Source: Paraburkholderia caffeinitolerans (GTDB lineage Bacteria; Pseudomonadota; Gammaproteobacteria; Burkholderiales; Burkholderiaceae). Taken from it: 64,000 bases of DNA. Positions 7,563 to 16,862 of the stretch are shown in pieces (the stretch's first letter is position 1; the number at the start of each line of letters is the position of its first letter). Below the pieces are notes generated by a model, which saw nothing but the letters and a program-made list of their open reading frames with translations, did not search any database and was not told the DNA's origin. Where the stretch lies: NCBI RefSeq assembly GCF_902859945.1, contig NZ_CADIKL010000023.1, positions 1 to 64,000 of the forward strand, read 5' to 3'. A program made the translations under genes and the position numbers.

Positions 7563-9164
7563 ATGTCAGTAGCCGAACTCAGACGCCGCCGCACGTTCGC
7601 GGTCATTTCTCACCCGGACGCGGGCAAGACCACGCTCACCGAAAAGCTCCTGCTATTCTCGGGCGCGATCCAGATCGCCGGCACCGTGAAGGGCAAGAAG
7701 AGCGGCCGCTTCGCGACGTCCGACTGGATGGAAATCGAAAAGCAGCGCGGCATTTCGGTTGCGAGCTCGGTCATGCAGTTCGAGTACGGCGACGCCGTCA
7801 TCAACCTGCTGGACACGCCGGGCCACGAGGACTTCTCCGAAGACACCTACCGCGTGCTCACGGCGGTGGACGCGGCCGTGATGGTGATCGACGGCGCGAA
7901 CGGCGTGGAAGCACAAACGCTCAAGCTGCTCGAAGTCTGCCGCAGCCGCAAGACGCCGATTCTCACGTTCATCAACAAGCTCGACCGCGAAGTGCGCGAG
8001 CCGCTCGACCTGCTCGACGAAATCGAGCAGCACCTCGGCGTGGCCGCGGTGCCGTTCACCTGGCCCATCGGCATGGGCAAGGAATTTCAGGGCGTGTACG
8101 ACATTCAGCGCGATCAGGTGCGCGTGTTCCGCGCGGGCGAGCAATCGCTGGGCGGTGCGGTGGAAACGCTGCAAAACATCAGCGACGAAGAAGGCGAAGC
8201 GCGCTTCGGCTACCACTGGAAGCGCACCAAGGAAGAAGTCGAGCTGATCACGGGCGCAACGCCCGCGTTCGATCGCGACGCCTTCCTCGCGGGCGAGCAG
8301 TCGCCGGTGCTGTTCGGCTCGGCGATCAACAACTTCGGCGTGAAGGAAATTCTCGACGCGCTCGTCGATCTCGCGCCGCCGCCCTCGCCGCGCATGGCCG
8401 TGCAGCGTCCGGTATCGCCCGAGGAGCCCAAGTTCACGGGCGTCGTGTTCAAGGTGCAGGCCAACATGGACCTCGCGCACCGCGACCGCGTGGCGTTCAT
8501 CCGCGTGTGCTCGGGCCGCTTCGAGCGCGGCATGCAGTTGAAGGTCACGCGCAACAACAAGACCTTCCGCGCGAACAACGTGGTGAGCTTTCTTTCGCAG
8601 CGCCGCGAGACCGTGGCCGAGGCCTACCCCGGCGACATCATCGGCATTCCTAACCACGGCACGCTGAGCCTCGGCGACACGCTCACCGAAGGCGAAGACC
8701 TGCAGTTCACGGGCCTGCCGTTCTTCGCGCCGGAAATTTTCCAGACCATCGAAGTGGTCGATCCGATGCGCGCGAAGCAGCTGGGCGAAGCGCTCAAGCA
8801 GCTCGGCGAAGAGGGCGCGATCCAGGTATTCCGTCCGCTGCACGGCGGCGCGACGATTCTGGGCGCGGTGGGCCAGCTGCAGTTCGAAGTGGTCTCGCAT
8901 CGCCTTTCGGCGGAATACAAGGTGGACGTGCGCATCATGCCCGCGCGCTACCGCCTCTCGCGCTGGGTCACCTGCGACGACGCCAACGAGCTGCGCCGCT
9001 TCACCGACTCGTACGAGGCGCGCATGGCCTACGACGCATCGAACGCGCCCACCTATCTGGCCTCGCACGTCTCCGAAATCGAAGTCGCGCAAAAGGCGTG
9101 GCCGAAGATCGTGTTCAACGAGTTGCGCGAGCATTCGGGCGCGCCGTTCCGCAAGAACATGTAA
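7563..9164 (+). CDS. prfC: Peptide chain release factor 3
   Basis: 533 residues, matching RF3. This GTPase removes RF1/RF2 from the ribosome after termination. GTPase motifs are intact: P-loop HPDAGKTT (17-24), the switch region RGISVASSVMQF, G3 DTPGH (84-88) and G4 NKLD (138-141). The EF-Tu-like domain 2 and RF3 C-terminal domain follow (HGGATILGAVGQLQFEV). The ATG at 7563 gives the standard N-terminus MSVAELRRRRTFAVISH; the longer open frame upstream is not family-like. Single-gene unit, followed by a hairpin at 9204. Confidence 0.97.
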   Translation: MSVAELRRRRTFAVISHPDAGKTTLTEKLLLFSGAIQIAGTVKGKKSGRFATSDWMEIEKQRGISVASSVMQFEYGDAVINLLDTPGHEDFSEDTYRVLTAVDAAVMVIDGANGVEAQTLKLLEVCRSRKTPILTFINKLDREVREPLDLLDEIEQHLGVAAVPFTWPIGMGKEFQGVYDIQRDQVRVFRAGEQSLGGAVETLQNISDEEGEARFGYHWKRTKEEVELITGATPAFDRDAFLAGEQSPVLFGSAINNFGVKEILDALVDLAPPPSPRMAVQRPVSPEEPKFTGVVFKVQANMDLAHRDRVAFIRVCSGRFERGMQLKVTRNNKTFRANNVVSFLSQRRETVAEAYPGDIIGIPNHGTLSLGDTLTEGEDLQFTGLPFFAPEIFQTIEVVDPMRAKQLGEALKQLGEEGAIQVFRPLHGGATILGAVGQLQFEVVSHRLSAEYKVDVRIMPARYRLSRWVTCDDANELRRFTDSYEARMAYDASNAPTYLASHVSEIEVAQKAWPKIVFNELREHSGAPFRKNM

Positions 9165-9203
9165 GTCTTGCCTTGGCCGCTCGCGGCCATCGATGCATTC
9201 CGA

Positions 9204-9226
9204 TCGGGCCGCTTTATGCGGCCCGA
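9204..9226. terminator. Hairpin between convergent prfC and GGDEF genes
   Basis: TCGGGCCGC (9204-9212) pairs perfectly with GCGGCCCGA (9218-9226) around a TTTAT loop. It lies between two convergent genes, so it could serve as a shared transcription terminator. There is no long T tract on either side, so efficiency is uncertain. Confidence 0.5.
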
Positions 9227-9229
9227 ACT

Positions 9230-10429
9230 TCATGCGTTCTGGGAACGCTCGGCGCGCCGCGCCAACTCCAGCCGGTTGCCGCCGAGCGCCTTCGCGCCAT
9301 AGAGCGCCGCGTCGGCGGCCGAAAGCAGGTTGGCCAGCGCGGCCGGCGCGTTGTGCGCTTGCATACCTTGCTGCGGGTCGCTCTGCGCGAGCCCGATGCT
9401 GACCGTCGCGCGCACGCCTCTACCGTCGATGTAGTGTGCTGTCGTTTGCGCGAAACGCTCCGCGATGCGCTCGCCGACCATCCGGGCCCGCTCGCTGTCG
9501 CGGCCCGCGAGCAAGGCCGCGAATTCTTCCCCACCGATGCGCGCGAACACCGCGTCCGGCCCCATCTCGCCGCGCGCGACTTCGGCGAAGGTCTTCAGCA
9601 CGGCGTCGCCGGCCTGGTGGCCGTAGCGGTCGTTGATCGCCTTGAAGCGGTCGAGGTCGAACGCCAGCAGCGCCACGCGCTCGCGTGTTCCCGCGCGGTT
9701 CAGCACGCGCGCGCCTTCCTCGAAGAACCAGCGGCGGTTGCCGAGCCGGGTCAGATAGTCCGTTTGGGATTCGTGCAAAAGCCGGCCATGCGTTTCGTCG
9801 CGCACGAGGCGCAGCAGCGTCATCGGCAGCACGACCGAATACAGCACCCCCTCGTACATCGTGATCGTGCTCACGAGCGGCAGCAGGGCCGGCCCGTAGC
9901 GCGTCGCGAGCCACGGCAGCACGCCCGCGCGAAACGCGTAGAGCACGGCGTGAACGCCCGTCACGATCACGGCGATACGGCGTGCCTGCGCCCATTGGAG
10001 GCCGTCGTGGCGCAGCAGCTCGCGCGTCGCCATGGCGGAGGCCAGGGAAATGGGGATCGCGCTGAAGTAGAGCCACATGGCGACCTGGCCGCTCGCGCCC
10101 GCGATGACCCATGCGAGCGCGAGCAGAACGAGGATGACTGCGGAGGCCGTGCGGTATTGCCGCCCGTTCATGACGGCGAGCCCATGCGCGACCCGCAGAT
10201 AACCGGTCACGATGACCAGATTGCTGATGGCGCCGCCCCACGCGCCGGGCAGGAGGTGCCGCCAGATGGCGAGTGCGACGCCGACGCCGAGCGTGGCATA
10301 GCCGCCGGCAAGGATTTTCAGTTCCTGGCTGCGTTCCGGATGCGCGCGGTGCTCCCAGAGCGTCATGCCGGCGCTGGCGAAAAGCGTTCCGATCGCGAGG
10401 GAATAAAGGGTGAGAAGATCGACTTGCAT
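9230..10429 (-). CDS. Membrane-bound diguanylate cyclase (GGDEF)
   Basis: 399 residues. About six transmembrane helices fill the first roughly 215 residues. They are followed by a GGDEF domain that begins near SQTDYLTRLGNRRWF. The active-site loop is GGEEF at 299-303, a permitted variant of GGDEF, with the metal-binding FDLDRFKAINDRYGH upstream, so it is likely active in making cyclic di-GMP. The RxxD inhibitory site five residues before the loop is absent (GPDAVFAR instead). Product inhibition is therefore not expected. No EAL domain. The signal sensed by the membrane part is unknown. Confidence 0.88.
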   Translation of the reverse strand: MQVDLLTLYSLAIGTLFASAGMTLWEHRAHPERSQELKILAGGYATLGVGVALAIWRHLLPGAWGGAISNLVIVTGYLRVAHGLAVMNGRQYRTASAVILVLLALAWVIAGASGQVAMWLYFSAIPISLASAMATRELLRHDGLQWAQARRIAVIVTGVHAVLYAFRAGVLPWLATRYGPALLPLVSTITMYEGVLYSVVLPMTLLRLVRDETHGRLLHESQTDYLTRLGNRRWFFEEGARVLNRAGTRERVALLAFDLDRFKAINDRYGHQAGDAVLKTFAEVARGEMGPDAVFARIGGEEFAALLAGRDSERARMVGERIAERFAQTTAHYIDGRGVRATVSIGLAQSDPQQGMQAHNAPAALANLLSAADAALYGAKALGGNRLELARRAERSQNA

Positions 10430-10557
10430 CGCGGACGTTAGGGCGTGTTATTGGCGTGAACAGGCCTTGGGGTGCTGCGCCGGCGAATTGCGGCGGCGTC
10501 GCGCATTCTACGTTGAAAGTCCGCTTCACGATGAAGGGCGTTGGCTGGTGGCTCAGG

Positions 10558-10609
10558 TGGCGAAATCGGGTAGCGAAATCAGGTGGCGAAATCAGGTGGC
10601 GAAATGCGC
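10558..10609 (+). repeat. Four copies of a 13-bp tandem repeat
   Basis: The 13-bp unit TGGCGAAATCAGG occurs as TGGCGAAATCGGG (10558-10570), TAGCGAAATCAGG (10571-10583), TGGCGAAATCAGG (10584-10596), and a partly matching fourth copy starting TGGCGAAAT at 10597. It lies upstream of the ACS-like/GNAT gene. Too short and irregular for CRISPR. It could be a slippage tract or a set of helically offset protein sites. Confidence 0.7.
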
Positions 10610-10669
10610 GCAACGCGGCAGCAGTTCGCCTATCCTGAGCGCACAGTGAACGCACAGCGAGGAGGAGCA

Positions 10670-13048
10670 GTGACCGTACGCAATCTCGATGCGATATTCC
10701 AGCCGAAATCCGTAGCGGTGATTGGCGCTTCGCAGCGACCGGGCAGCATCGGCCAGATGGTGTGGCAGCGTCTCATCGAAGGCGGCTTCGCCGGTCCGCT
10801 CTGGGCCGTCAATCCGCGCCACGCGGGCGAACTGGAGAGCTTCGACGGCAAGCCCGTGCTGGCCGATGCCGGCGACTTGCCCGAAGCGCCCACCGTCGCG
10901 CTCATCTGCACGCGGCCTTCCACGTGGCCCGCGCTCGTGCATCGCCTCGGCGGCATGGGCACGCGCGCGGCCATCATCGTGGGCGAAGTGCGCACCGAGG
11001 AAGACCGCGCCGACCTGCGCCACGCGCTTGCGGCGGCGCGCCCGCATCTGCTGCGCATTCTCGGGCCCGGCACGCTTGGCGCGCTCACGCCCGCGCTCAA
11101 CGCGCAGCTCGGCGCGGCCGCCACGGTCGCGCGCAGCGGCGGCGTGGCGTGGGTCTCGCAGTCCAACGCGCTCACCAATGCGGTGCTGCGCTGGGCCGGC
11201 CCGCGCGGGCTCGGTTTCTCGCACGCAGTGGCGCTTGGCGACGAAGCCGATGTCGATGTCGGCGACGTGCTCGACTATCTCGCGAGCGATCCGTCCACGC
11301 GCGCGATCCTGCTCGAAGTGGACAGCATCGGCGCGGCGCGCAAGTTCATGTCGGCGGCCCGGGCGGCGGCGCGCAACAAGCCAGTGCTAGCGCTGCGCAG
11401 CGGCCGCGACGATCCGGGCGACGCGCTCTACACGGCGGCGTTCCGGCGCGCGGGCATCGTGCGCGTGGATACGCTCGACGACCTGCTCGACGAAATCGAA
11501 ACACTGGGCGTGGGGCGCGTGGCCGCGAGCGACACGGCCACGCTCATCACGAGCGACCGCGGCGTGGCCACGCTCGCGCGCGACGCGTTCATGAAGGCCG
11601 GCGACACGCTTGCGCGCTGGAACGACGAAGCGCACGCGGCGCTGGAGACGGCGTTGGAAGCGGCGCTGCCGCGCGCGCAGGCCGGCAATCCGCTGGTGCT
11701 CGGCGACACCGCCAAAGCCGAGCACTTCGGCCTCGCGCTGCAAGCGCTCGCTTCGCAGCGCTCGACCGGCACGGCGTTTGTCGTACACGCACCCACGCAT
11801 AGCGCGCCCGTGGCCGAGGTCGCGCGCACGCTCATCGAGAACCAGCGCTTTGCGTATCGCGGCATGCTCGCGTGCTTCTTCGGCGGCGTGGACGACACCA
11901 CGCGCGACGCGCTGCACGCGCACGGCATCCCCGTGCATACCACGCCGCGCCGGCTCGCGCGGGCGTTCGCGCGTCTCGTCGATTACCGCCTTGGGCGCGA
12001 GCTCCTGATGCAAACGCCCGAGAGCATGCCCGCACAAGGCGCGGCGGCCATCGAGGCCGCGCAGGGCGTGGCGCATGCGGCGCTGGCGGCGGGGCGCGCC
12101 ACGCTGGAAGGCGCAGAGGCGGCGCGGCTGCTGGCCGCGTTCGAGCTACAGACGCTAGAAAGCGCGGAGCAGCGGTCGGCCGAGGCTGTCGTCGACGTGA
12201 ACGTGGAGTTTCGCGACGACGAGAACTTCGGCCCCGTGTTTCATTTCGTGGCGCCGTCGCCGGACGGCTTCTCGCCGCCGCTGCGCGTCTACAGCCTGCC
12301 GCCGCTGAATCCGGTGCTCTCGCGCGACATCGTCGAGCAGTCGCCCTACGTGCGCCATGCCGCGCCCGAGCCCATGCTCGAGGCGCTTACCGGGATTTCG
12401 CAGGTGGTGTGCGAGGTGCGAGAGATCGTCGCGATGCAGTTGACGCTGCGCGTGCTGCCGCATGCGGTGATGCTGGTCGCGCCGCGCCTCACGCTCGCGG
12501 AAAAGCGCAGCCGCTTCGCGATCGTGCCGTATCCGCGCCGGCTCGAAGAGACGCTCGACTGGCACGGCGAGCGCCTGACGATCCGGCCGATCCGGCCCGA
12601 GGACGAGGAGATGCATCGCGCGTTCATCGACACGATGACGCCCGACGACTTGCGTCTGCGCTTTTTCTCGGCCGTGCGCAGCTTCGATCACACGCAGCTC
12701 GCGCGCATGACGCAGATCGACTACGACCGCGAAATGGCGCTGATCGCGACCGTCGAGGGGGAGGATGGCAAGCCGCGCACGCTGGGCGTGGCGCGGGCGG
12801 TGGCCGACCCCGACAACGAGACCGCCGAGTTCGCCGTGGCCATTCAGTCCAATCTGAAGCGGGGCGGCCTTGGCCGCCTGCTGCTCACGCGCATGATCGA
12901 CTACGTGCGCTCGCGCGGCACGCATTGGCTACTGGGCGAGGCGCTGCGCGAGAATGCGCCGATGATCGGGCTCGCGCGCGCCTGCGGCTTCACAGTGACG
13001 CCCACGGAGGACCCGGGCGTGGTGGGGTTCAGGATGCCGCTGGAGTGA
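10670..13048 (+). CDS. Acyl-CoA-synthetase-like protein fused to a GNAT acetyltransferase (Pat-like)
   Basis: 792 residues from a GTG at 10670 with a strong GGAGGAG site; longer in-frame starts run into the 13-bp repeats. Order of parts: an N-terminal CoA-binding domain (SVAVIGASQRPGSIGQMVWQ) and succinyl-CoA-ligase-like flavodoxin domains (to about 460), then a shortened ATP-grasp-like segment. A GNAT domain occupies about 636-792, with RGGLGRLLLTRM as the acetyl-CoA loop. The layout matches ADP-forming acetate-CoA ligase/GNAT fusions that acetylate lysines on metabolic enzymes. The lysine-bearing front half of the ATP-grasp domain is not visible, so ligase activity is doubtful while acetyl transfer is plausible. 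Confidence 0.8.
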   Translation: MTVRNLDAIFQPKSVAVIGASQRPGSIGQMVWQRLIEGGFAGPLWAVNPRHAGELESFDGKPVLADAGDLPEAPTVALICTRPSTWPALVHRLGGMGTRAAIIVGEVRTEEDRADLRHALAAARPHLLRILGPGTLGALTPALNAQLGAAATVARSGGVAWVSQSNALTNAVLRWAGPRGLGFSHAVALGDEADVDVGDVLDYLASDPSTRAILLEVDSIGAARKFMSAARAAARNKPVLALRSGRDDPGDALYTAAFRRAGIVRVDTLDDLLDEIETLGVGRVAASDTATLITSDRGVATLARDAFMKAGDTLARWNDEAHAALETALEAALPRAQAGNPLVLGDTAKAEHFGLALQALASQRSTGTAFVVHAPTHSAPVAEVARTLIENQRFAYRGMLACFFGGVDDTTRDALHAHGIPVHTTPRRLARAFARLVDYRLGRELLMQTPESMPAQGAAAIEAAQGVAHAALAAGRATLEGAEAARLLAAFELQTLESAEQRSAEAVVDVNVEFRDDENFGPVFHFVAPSPDGFSPPLRVYSLPPLNPVLSRDIVEQSPYVRHAAPEPMLEALTGISQVVCEVREIVAMQLTLRVLPHAVMLVAPRLTLAEKRSRFAIVPYPRRLEETLDWHGERLTIRPIRPEDEEMHRAFIDTMTPDDLRLRFFSAVRSFDHTQLARMTQIDYDREMALIATVEGEDGKPRTLGVARAVADPDNETAEFAVAIQSNLKRGGLGRLLLTRMIDYVRSRGTHWLLGEALRENAPMIGLARACGFTVTPTEDPGVVGFRMPLE

Positions 13049-13131
13049 TGCGGCGTGCCCCGGCGGCGTGCCTGGTGGCGAGGGATTGCGCGGCATGATC
13101 ATGCCGCGCTGCCGTCAGTCCGATGCCGGAA

Positions 13132-13677
13132 TCAGGCGGCGATTTTCGCGAGTGCGTCGTCCACTTGGGCGCGCGTGACCGCGAGCTCTTCGAGCCAGTC
13201 CGCCGCGTATTGCGCGCCGGTTTCCTTTTCCAGACGCGCGATGGTCGCGGCGCAGCGCGCGGCGTCCTTCGGCGTGGCGATGAACGCCTTGACCGACTGG
13301 CCGCCCTGGAACGCCTCGAACAGCGGCATGCGGATTTCCTCGGGCAGCGCGCGCGTGGTCCACTGATGCGTCTTGCCGTTGAAGGTCAGCGAGGGCGGCA
13401 GCACGCGCTCCTTGCGGGTGGCCGGGATCAGGCCGAAGTTGCGCGCGGCTTCGGCGATCTGCTCGGCCGTGAACAGTTCGTCGGGCGTGATCTCGAACTG
13501 CGCGATCGCGGTTTCGACGGTCTTCATCGCGTTCGCGCGGTCGTCGCGCTTTTGCTGCGCGCGCGCGACGATATCGCGCAATTCGTCGGCTTCGCCGCTC
13601 GAAATCGTGAAGCTGGCCTGTTTCTGCTGTAGCTCGGAAAAACGCTGGAATTCTTGATCGGTCAGAAGTTTCGCCAT
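13132..13677 (-). CDS. Hypothetical protein with weak H-NS-like middle
   Basis: 181 residues from the ATG at 13677. The start is charged and helical (MAKLLTDQEFQRFSELQQKQ). A middle segment (AMKTVETAIAQFEITPDELF) resembles the linker of small betaproteobacterial H-NS proteins. LTFNGKTHQWTTRALPEEIR stands where H-NS would have its SGRGR-type DNA-binding loop, but the key glycine/arginine pattern is missing. The last 70 residues are predicted helical. No signal peptide. I do not assign a function; a divergent nucleoid-type protein is one possibility. It is divergent from the glycosyltransferase gene. Confidence 0.6.
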   Translation of the reverse strand: MAKLLTDQEFQRFSELQQKQASFTISSGEADELRDIVARAQQKRDDRANAMKTVETAIAQFEITPDELFTAEQIAEAARNFGLIPATRKERVLPPSLTFNGKTHQWTTRALPEEIRMPLFEAFQGGQSVKAFIATPKDAARCAATIARLEKETGAQYAADWLEELAVTRAQVDDALAKIAA

Positions 13678-13837
13678 GAGGTATGCGTGCACGCCCGGCA
13701 CGCGTGGCGCACACCGGACGGTATTTTGAGAGGGCCGCCATTCTAACCGTTTTGCGCGCCGGGCTTCCAGTTGCAACCCTGGAACCGGAGCGTGCGCAAG
13801 CGGCCGCTGCATGCCACCGCAAACCAGGAACGCTCTG

Positions 13838-15895
13838 ATGGTCGCACCCCATCACGCTTCCTACGATGGCGTGATGAAAATCTCCACACCGACTCCGTCC
13901 CCTCGTTCGGACGACTTGCTCAAGCGCGGCATCGATCGTCTGAACGCCGAACAGTATTCGCTCGCCGAGACCCTTTTTCGCGAAATCCTGGCGCAGGATC
14001 CGCAGCACGTCGACGCGTGGCATCAGCTTGGTGTGGCGCTCGCGCGCCAGTCGCACTACGCCGAGGGCGAGCAGGCGATCCGCAAGGCGCTGGCGCTGCG
14101 CGAAAGCGGGCTGCAGCAGCGCGACCTCGCGTGGACGCTGCTCTGGCAAGGCCGCGACATGGAGGCTATCAACGCCTACTTCGCGGCCATCAACCTGGGC
14201 GTGCGCGAGGCGCGGATGTTCAACAACGTGGGCAACCTGCTCAAGAAGCACAACGACATCGAGCACGCCGAGGCCGCGTATCGCGCGGCTATCGAGACCG
14301 ACCCCGGTTATGCCTTCGCGCACGGCAACCTCGCGGTCCTGCAGCAGGACGCCGGCCAATACGAGGCCGCTGAAGCGAGCTTCAAGCGCGCGCTAGAACT
14401 CGATCCGAAGTCGATGCACTTCTGGCAATGCTATGGCGGCCTGCTGGAGCGCCTCGACCGCCTGGAAGAGGCCGACGAAGCCTATTGCCGGGGCGGGCGC
14501 TGGGAGTCGGCGCAATACGTGCGGCGGCGCGTGGCGCACTGGCTCGATCTGGACAAGATCGACCGGGCCACCCTGGAGATGGTTGCCGCGGGCGCGGTGG
14601 AGAATCTCACGCCGTGGGGGCTGCTCGGCATCCCGGCGCTCACGCCGGCGCTGCACCGCGAAGCTGGGCGGCGCTTCGCGCAGTCGCGCTGGCGCGGCGA
14701 GCTGGCCGCGCCGCCGCTGGTCGAGCGCGGCGCGGGGCTGGCCGACGCGCTGGCGGCCTACGAGGCGGGCGCGTGCCTGCGCATCGGCTATCTTTCCGCC
14801 GATTTCCACGATCACGCCACGCTGCGCCTGCTCGCGGGCGTGCTCGAACTGCACGACGCCGCACGCTTCGACATTCATCTCTATTCGTATGGCGACGCCG
14901 CGCCCGATGCCGCGTGGCGCGAGCGGCTCGCGGCGCTGCCCGCCACGCTGCATGAAATCGGCTCGCTGACCGACGCGCGGGCGGCCGCGAAGATCGCAAC
15001 CGACGGCATTCATGTGCTCGTCGACCTGAAGGGCTACACGACCGGCACGCGGCTCGGCATCACGGCGCTGCGGCCCGCGCCCACGATCGTGAGCTGGCTC
15101 GGCTATCCGGGCTCGCTCGGCGCGCCGCGCCTCGCCGATTACGTGATCGGCGACCCGGTGGTGACGCCGCCCGCCGCCGCATCGTTCTATAGCGAGACAC
15201 TCGCGCTGATGCCGCATTGCTATCAGCCCAACGATCATCGGCGCCAGTGCGCGCCACGGCCCACGCGCGCCGCGGCGGGCTTGCCCGAGCGCGGCTTCGT
15301 GTTCTGTAGCTTCAATCAGACCTTCAAGCTCAATGCGCGGGTAGCGTCGGTCTGGTGCCGTCTGCTCTTGGCGACGCCTGGCAGCGTGCTATGGCTGCTC
15401 GACCCTGGCAGCGAACGGGCGCGCACGAACCTGCACGCGTTTTTCGAAGAGAAAGGCGTGGAGCGCGCACGCGTGATTTTCGCGCCGCGCCTGCCGCAGG
15501 AGGCGCATCTTGCGCGGCTGCAACTCGCGGATCTCGCGCTCGACACGCTGCCGACCGGCTCGCACACGACCGGCAGCGACGCGTTGTGGGCCGGCGTGCC
15601 GATGGTGTCGGCGCTGGGCTCGCTGTTCGCGGGGCGCGTGGGCGCGAGCCTGCTGCACGCGGTCGGTCTCGACGAGCTGGTTGCGCGCGACCTCGACAGT
15701 TATTTCCAGATCGCACTCGCGCTCGCGAGCGATCCGGGCTGGCGTGCACAGATCCGCAAACGGCTCGCGGCGGCGAAGACCGATGCGCCGCTCTTCGATA
15801 CGGCGCGGTTCACGCGCGATCTGGAGCGGCTGTTCGTGGCGATTGTGGCGCGCGAGGTGAAGGGCGGTGAAGGGGCAGTGGTTCTGAAGGAGTGA
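13838..15895 (+). CDS. TPR / SPINDLY-type O-linked N-acetylglucosamine transferase
   Basis: 685 residues from the ATG at 13838, which has AGGAA upstream; 13811 and 13874 are alternatives. Residues about 20-220 are tetratricopeptide repeats (AWHQLGVALARQSHYAEGEQ, then ...AFAHGNLAVLQQDAGQYEAAE). The rest is a GT41 catalytic region with RIGYLSADFHDHAT, VSWLGYPGSLGAPRLADYVIG, FCSFNQTFKLN, ALDTLPTGSHTTGSDALWAGVP and a closing helix set. This is the OGT/SPY family that places sugars on Ser/Thr of cytoplasmic targets. In bacteria the targets are often flagellin or surface proteins, none of which is nearby. It stands alone, ending just before the convergent IclR gene. Confidence 0.85.
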   Translation: MVAPHHASYDGVMKISTPTPSPRSDDLLKRGIDRLNAEQYSLAETLFREILAQDPQHVDAWHQLGVALARQSHYAEGEQAIRKALALRESGLQQRDLAWTLLWQGRDMEAINAYFAAINLGVREARMFNNVGNLLKKHNDIEHAEAAYRAAIETDPGYAFAHGNLAVLQQDAGQYEAAEASFKRALELDPKSMHFWQCYGGLLERLDRLEEADEAYCRGGRWESAQYVRRRVAHWLDLDKIDRATLEMVAAGAVENLTPWGLLGIPALTPALHREAGRRFAQSRWRGELAAPPLVERGAGLADALAAYEAGACLRIGYLSADFHDHATLRLLAGVLELHDAARFDIHLYSYGDAAPDAAWRERLAALPATLHEIGSLTDARAAAKIATDGIHVLVDLKGYTTGTRLGITALRPAPTIVSWLGYPGSLGAPRLADYVIGDPVVTPPAAASFYSETLALMPHCYQPNDHRRQCAPRPTRAAAGLPERGFVFCSFNQTFKLNARVASVWCRLLLATPGSVLWLLDPGSERARTNLHAFFEEKGVERARVIFAPRLPQEAHLARLQLADLALDTLPTGSHTTGSDALWAGVPMVSALGSLFAGRVGASLLHAVGLDELVARDLDSYFQIALALASDPGWRAQIRKRLAAAKTDAPLFDTARFTRDLERLFVAIVAREVKGGEGAVVLKE

Positions 15896-15915
15896 ACTCG
15901 CGGGAGGGCGCGCGC

Positions 15916-16752
15916 TTACCCTTCCTCCTCCCGAAACATCGACAACGCCTGCACGGTCTCGCCCAGCATCCGGGTGGCTTCGTCGAGCGAGGGCGCGACG
16001 TATTCGTCGATGCGTTTGAGGAACGGGCAGGTGAGCGCCGCGATTGCCTGCCCCGACGGCCCGAGCACCGGAAACGTCACGTCCGTCACGCCGAAAATCT
16101 GCTGGCTGTCCTTGCGCGAAAAGCCCGCACCGCGGATCTGCTCACAGACCGCTTCGAGCGCGGCATGGTCGATGGCGACTTCGCCCTTCACCTTCGTATG
16201 CTCCGCGAGCATGTGCGCGCGCTGCTCCGCGTTCTGGTACGCGAGGATCGTGCGCCCCGAGTTCGTGTCGACGAGACCCACGCGCGCGCCCAACCGCACC
16301 GCGATGCCCCACGTGCCCGGGCCGTCCACCTGCGCGATCACGAGCAGGTTGCCGCGGTCGTACACCGCGAGGTGGCACGACTGCTCCGCGTCGTTGGCGA
16401 AGCGCTGCATGAGCGGCAGCGCCTCGGCGATCAAACGCTCCATCGGCGGATGCCGGTGCGCGAGCGCAAACAGCTTGAGGCTCAGCGCGTAGCGGTCGCC
16501 GGCCTCCGAGCGCATCACGTACTGGCGCGCTACCAGCCGCTCCAGCATCCGGTAAATCTCGCTTGCGTTGCGCCCCAGCGCCTTCGTGATCTCCGCACGC
16601 GTCAAGCCGCCGCGCTGCTCGGCGAGCAGTTCGAGAATGTCGAGTCCCTTGTCCAGTGCAGGCGCGCGATAGCGGTCGCCGTCGTCCTTCTCGTCCGGCT
16701 CCGGCTCGCCCGGCAGCGCATCGGTCCGCGGTTTGCGTGCGTTCGTGTTCAT
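15916..16752 (-). CDS. IclR-family regulator of the adjacent sugar operon
   Basis: 278 residues from the ATG at 16752, with AAGGA correctly placed. After a charged lead (PDEKDDGDRYRAP), the winged HTH runs from ALDKGLDILELLAEQ through LTRAEITKALGRNASEIYRMLERLVARQYV. The C-terminal IclR effector domain follows (CHLAVYDRGNLLVIAQVDG, DTNSGRTILAYQ, VTFPVLGPSGQAIAALTCPF). It is divergent from the ABC transporter/dehydrogenase operon starting at 17037 and most probably controls it, with a sugar or sugar-acid intermediate as effector. A perfect palindrome in the intergenic region is a candidate site. Confidence 0.88.
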   Translation of the reverse strand: MNTNARKPRTDALPGEPEPDEKDDGDRYRAPALDKGLDILELLAEQRGGLTRAEITKALGRNASEIYRMLERLVARQYVMRSEAGDRYALSLKLFALAHRHPPMERLIAEALPLMQRFANDAEQSCHLAVYDRGNLLVIAQVDGPGTWGIAVRLGARVGLVDTNSGRTILAYQNAEQRAHMLAEHTKVKGEVAIDHAALEAVCEQIRGAGFSRKDSQQIFGVTDVTFPVLGPSGQAIAALTCPFLKRIDEYVAPSLDEATRMLGETVQALSMFREEEG

Positions 16753-16862
16753 TTTTTCCTTGCTTGTTATCCCGTCCCAGATCCTGAGCAGCCCAGGGAA
16801 ATTCCGGACCTTTGCTGCATTGCACATTCCTTGACCTTGGATCGTGCGTATATGAATAATAG

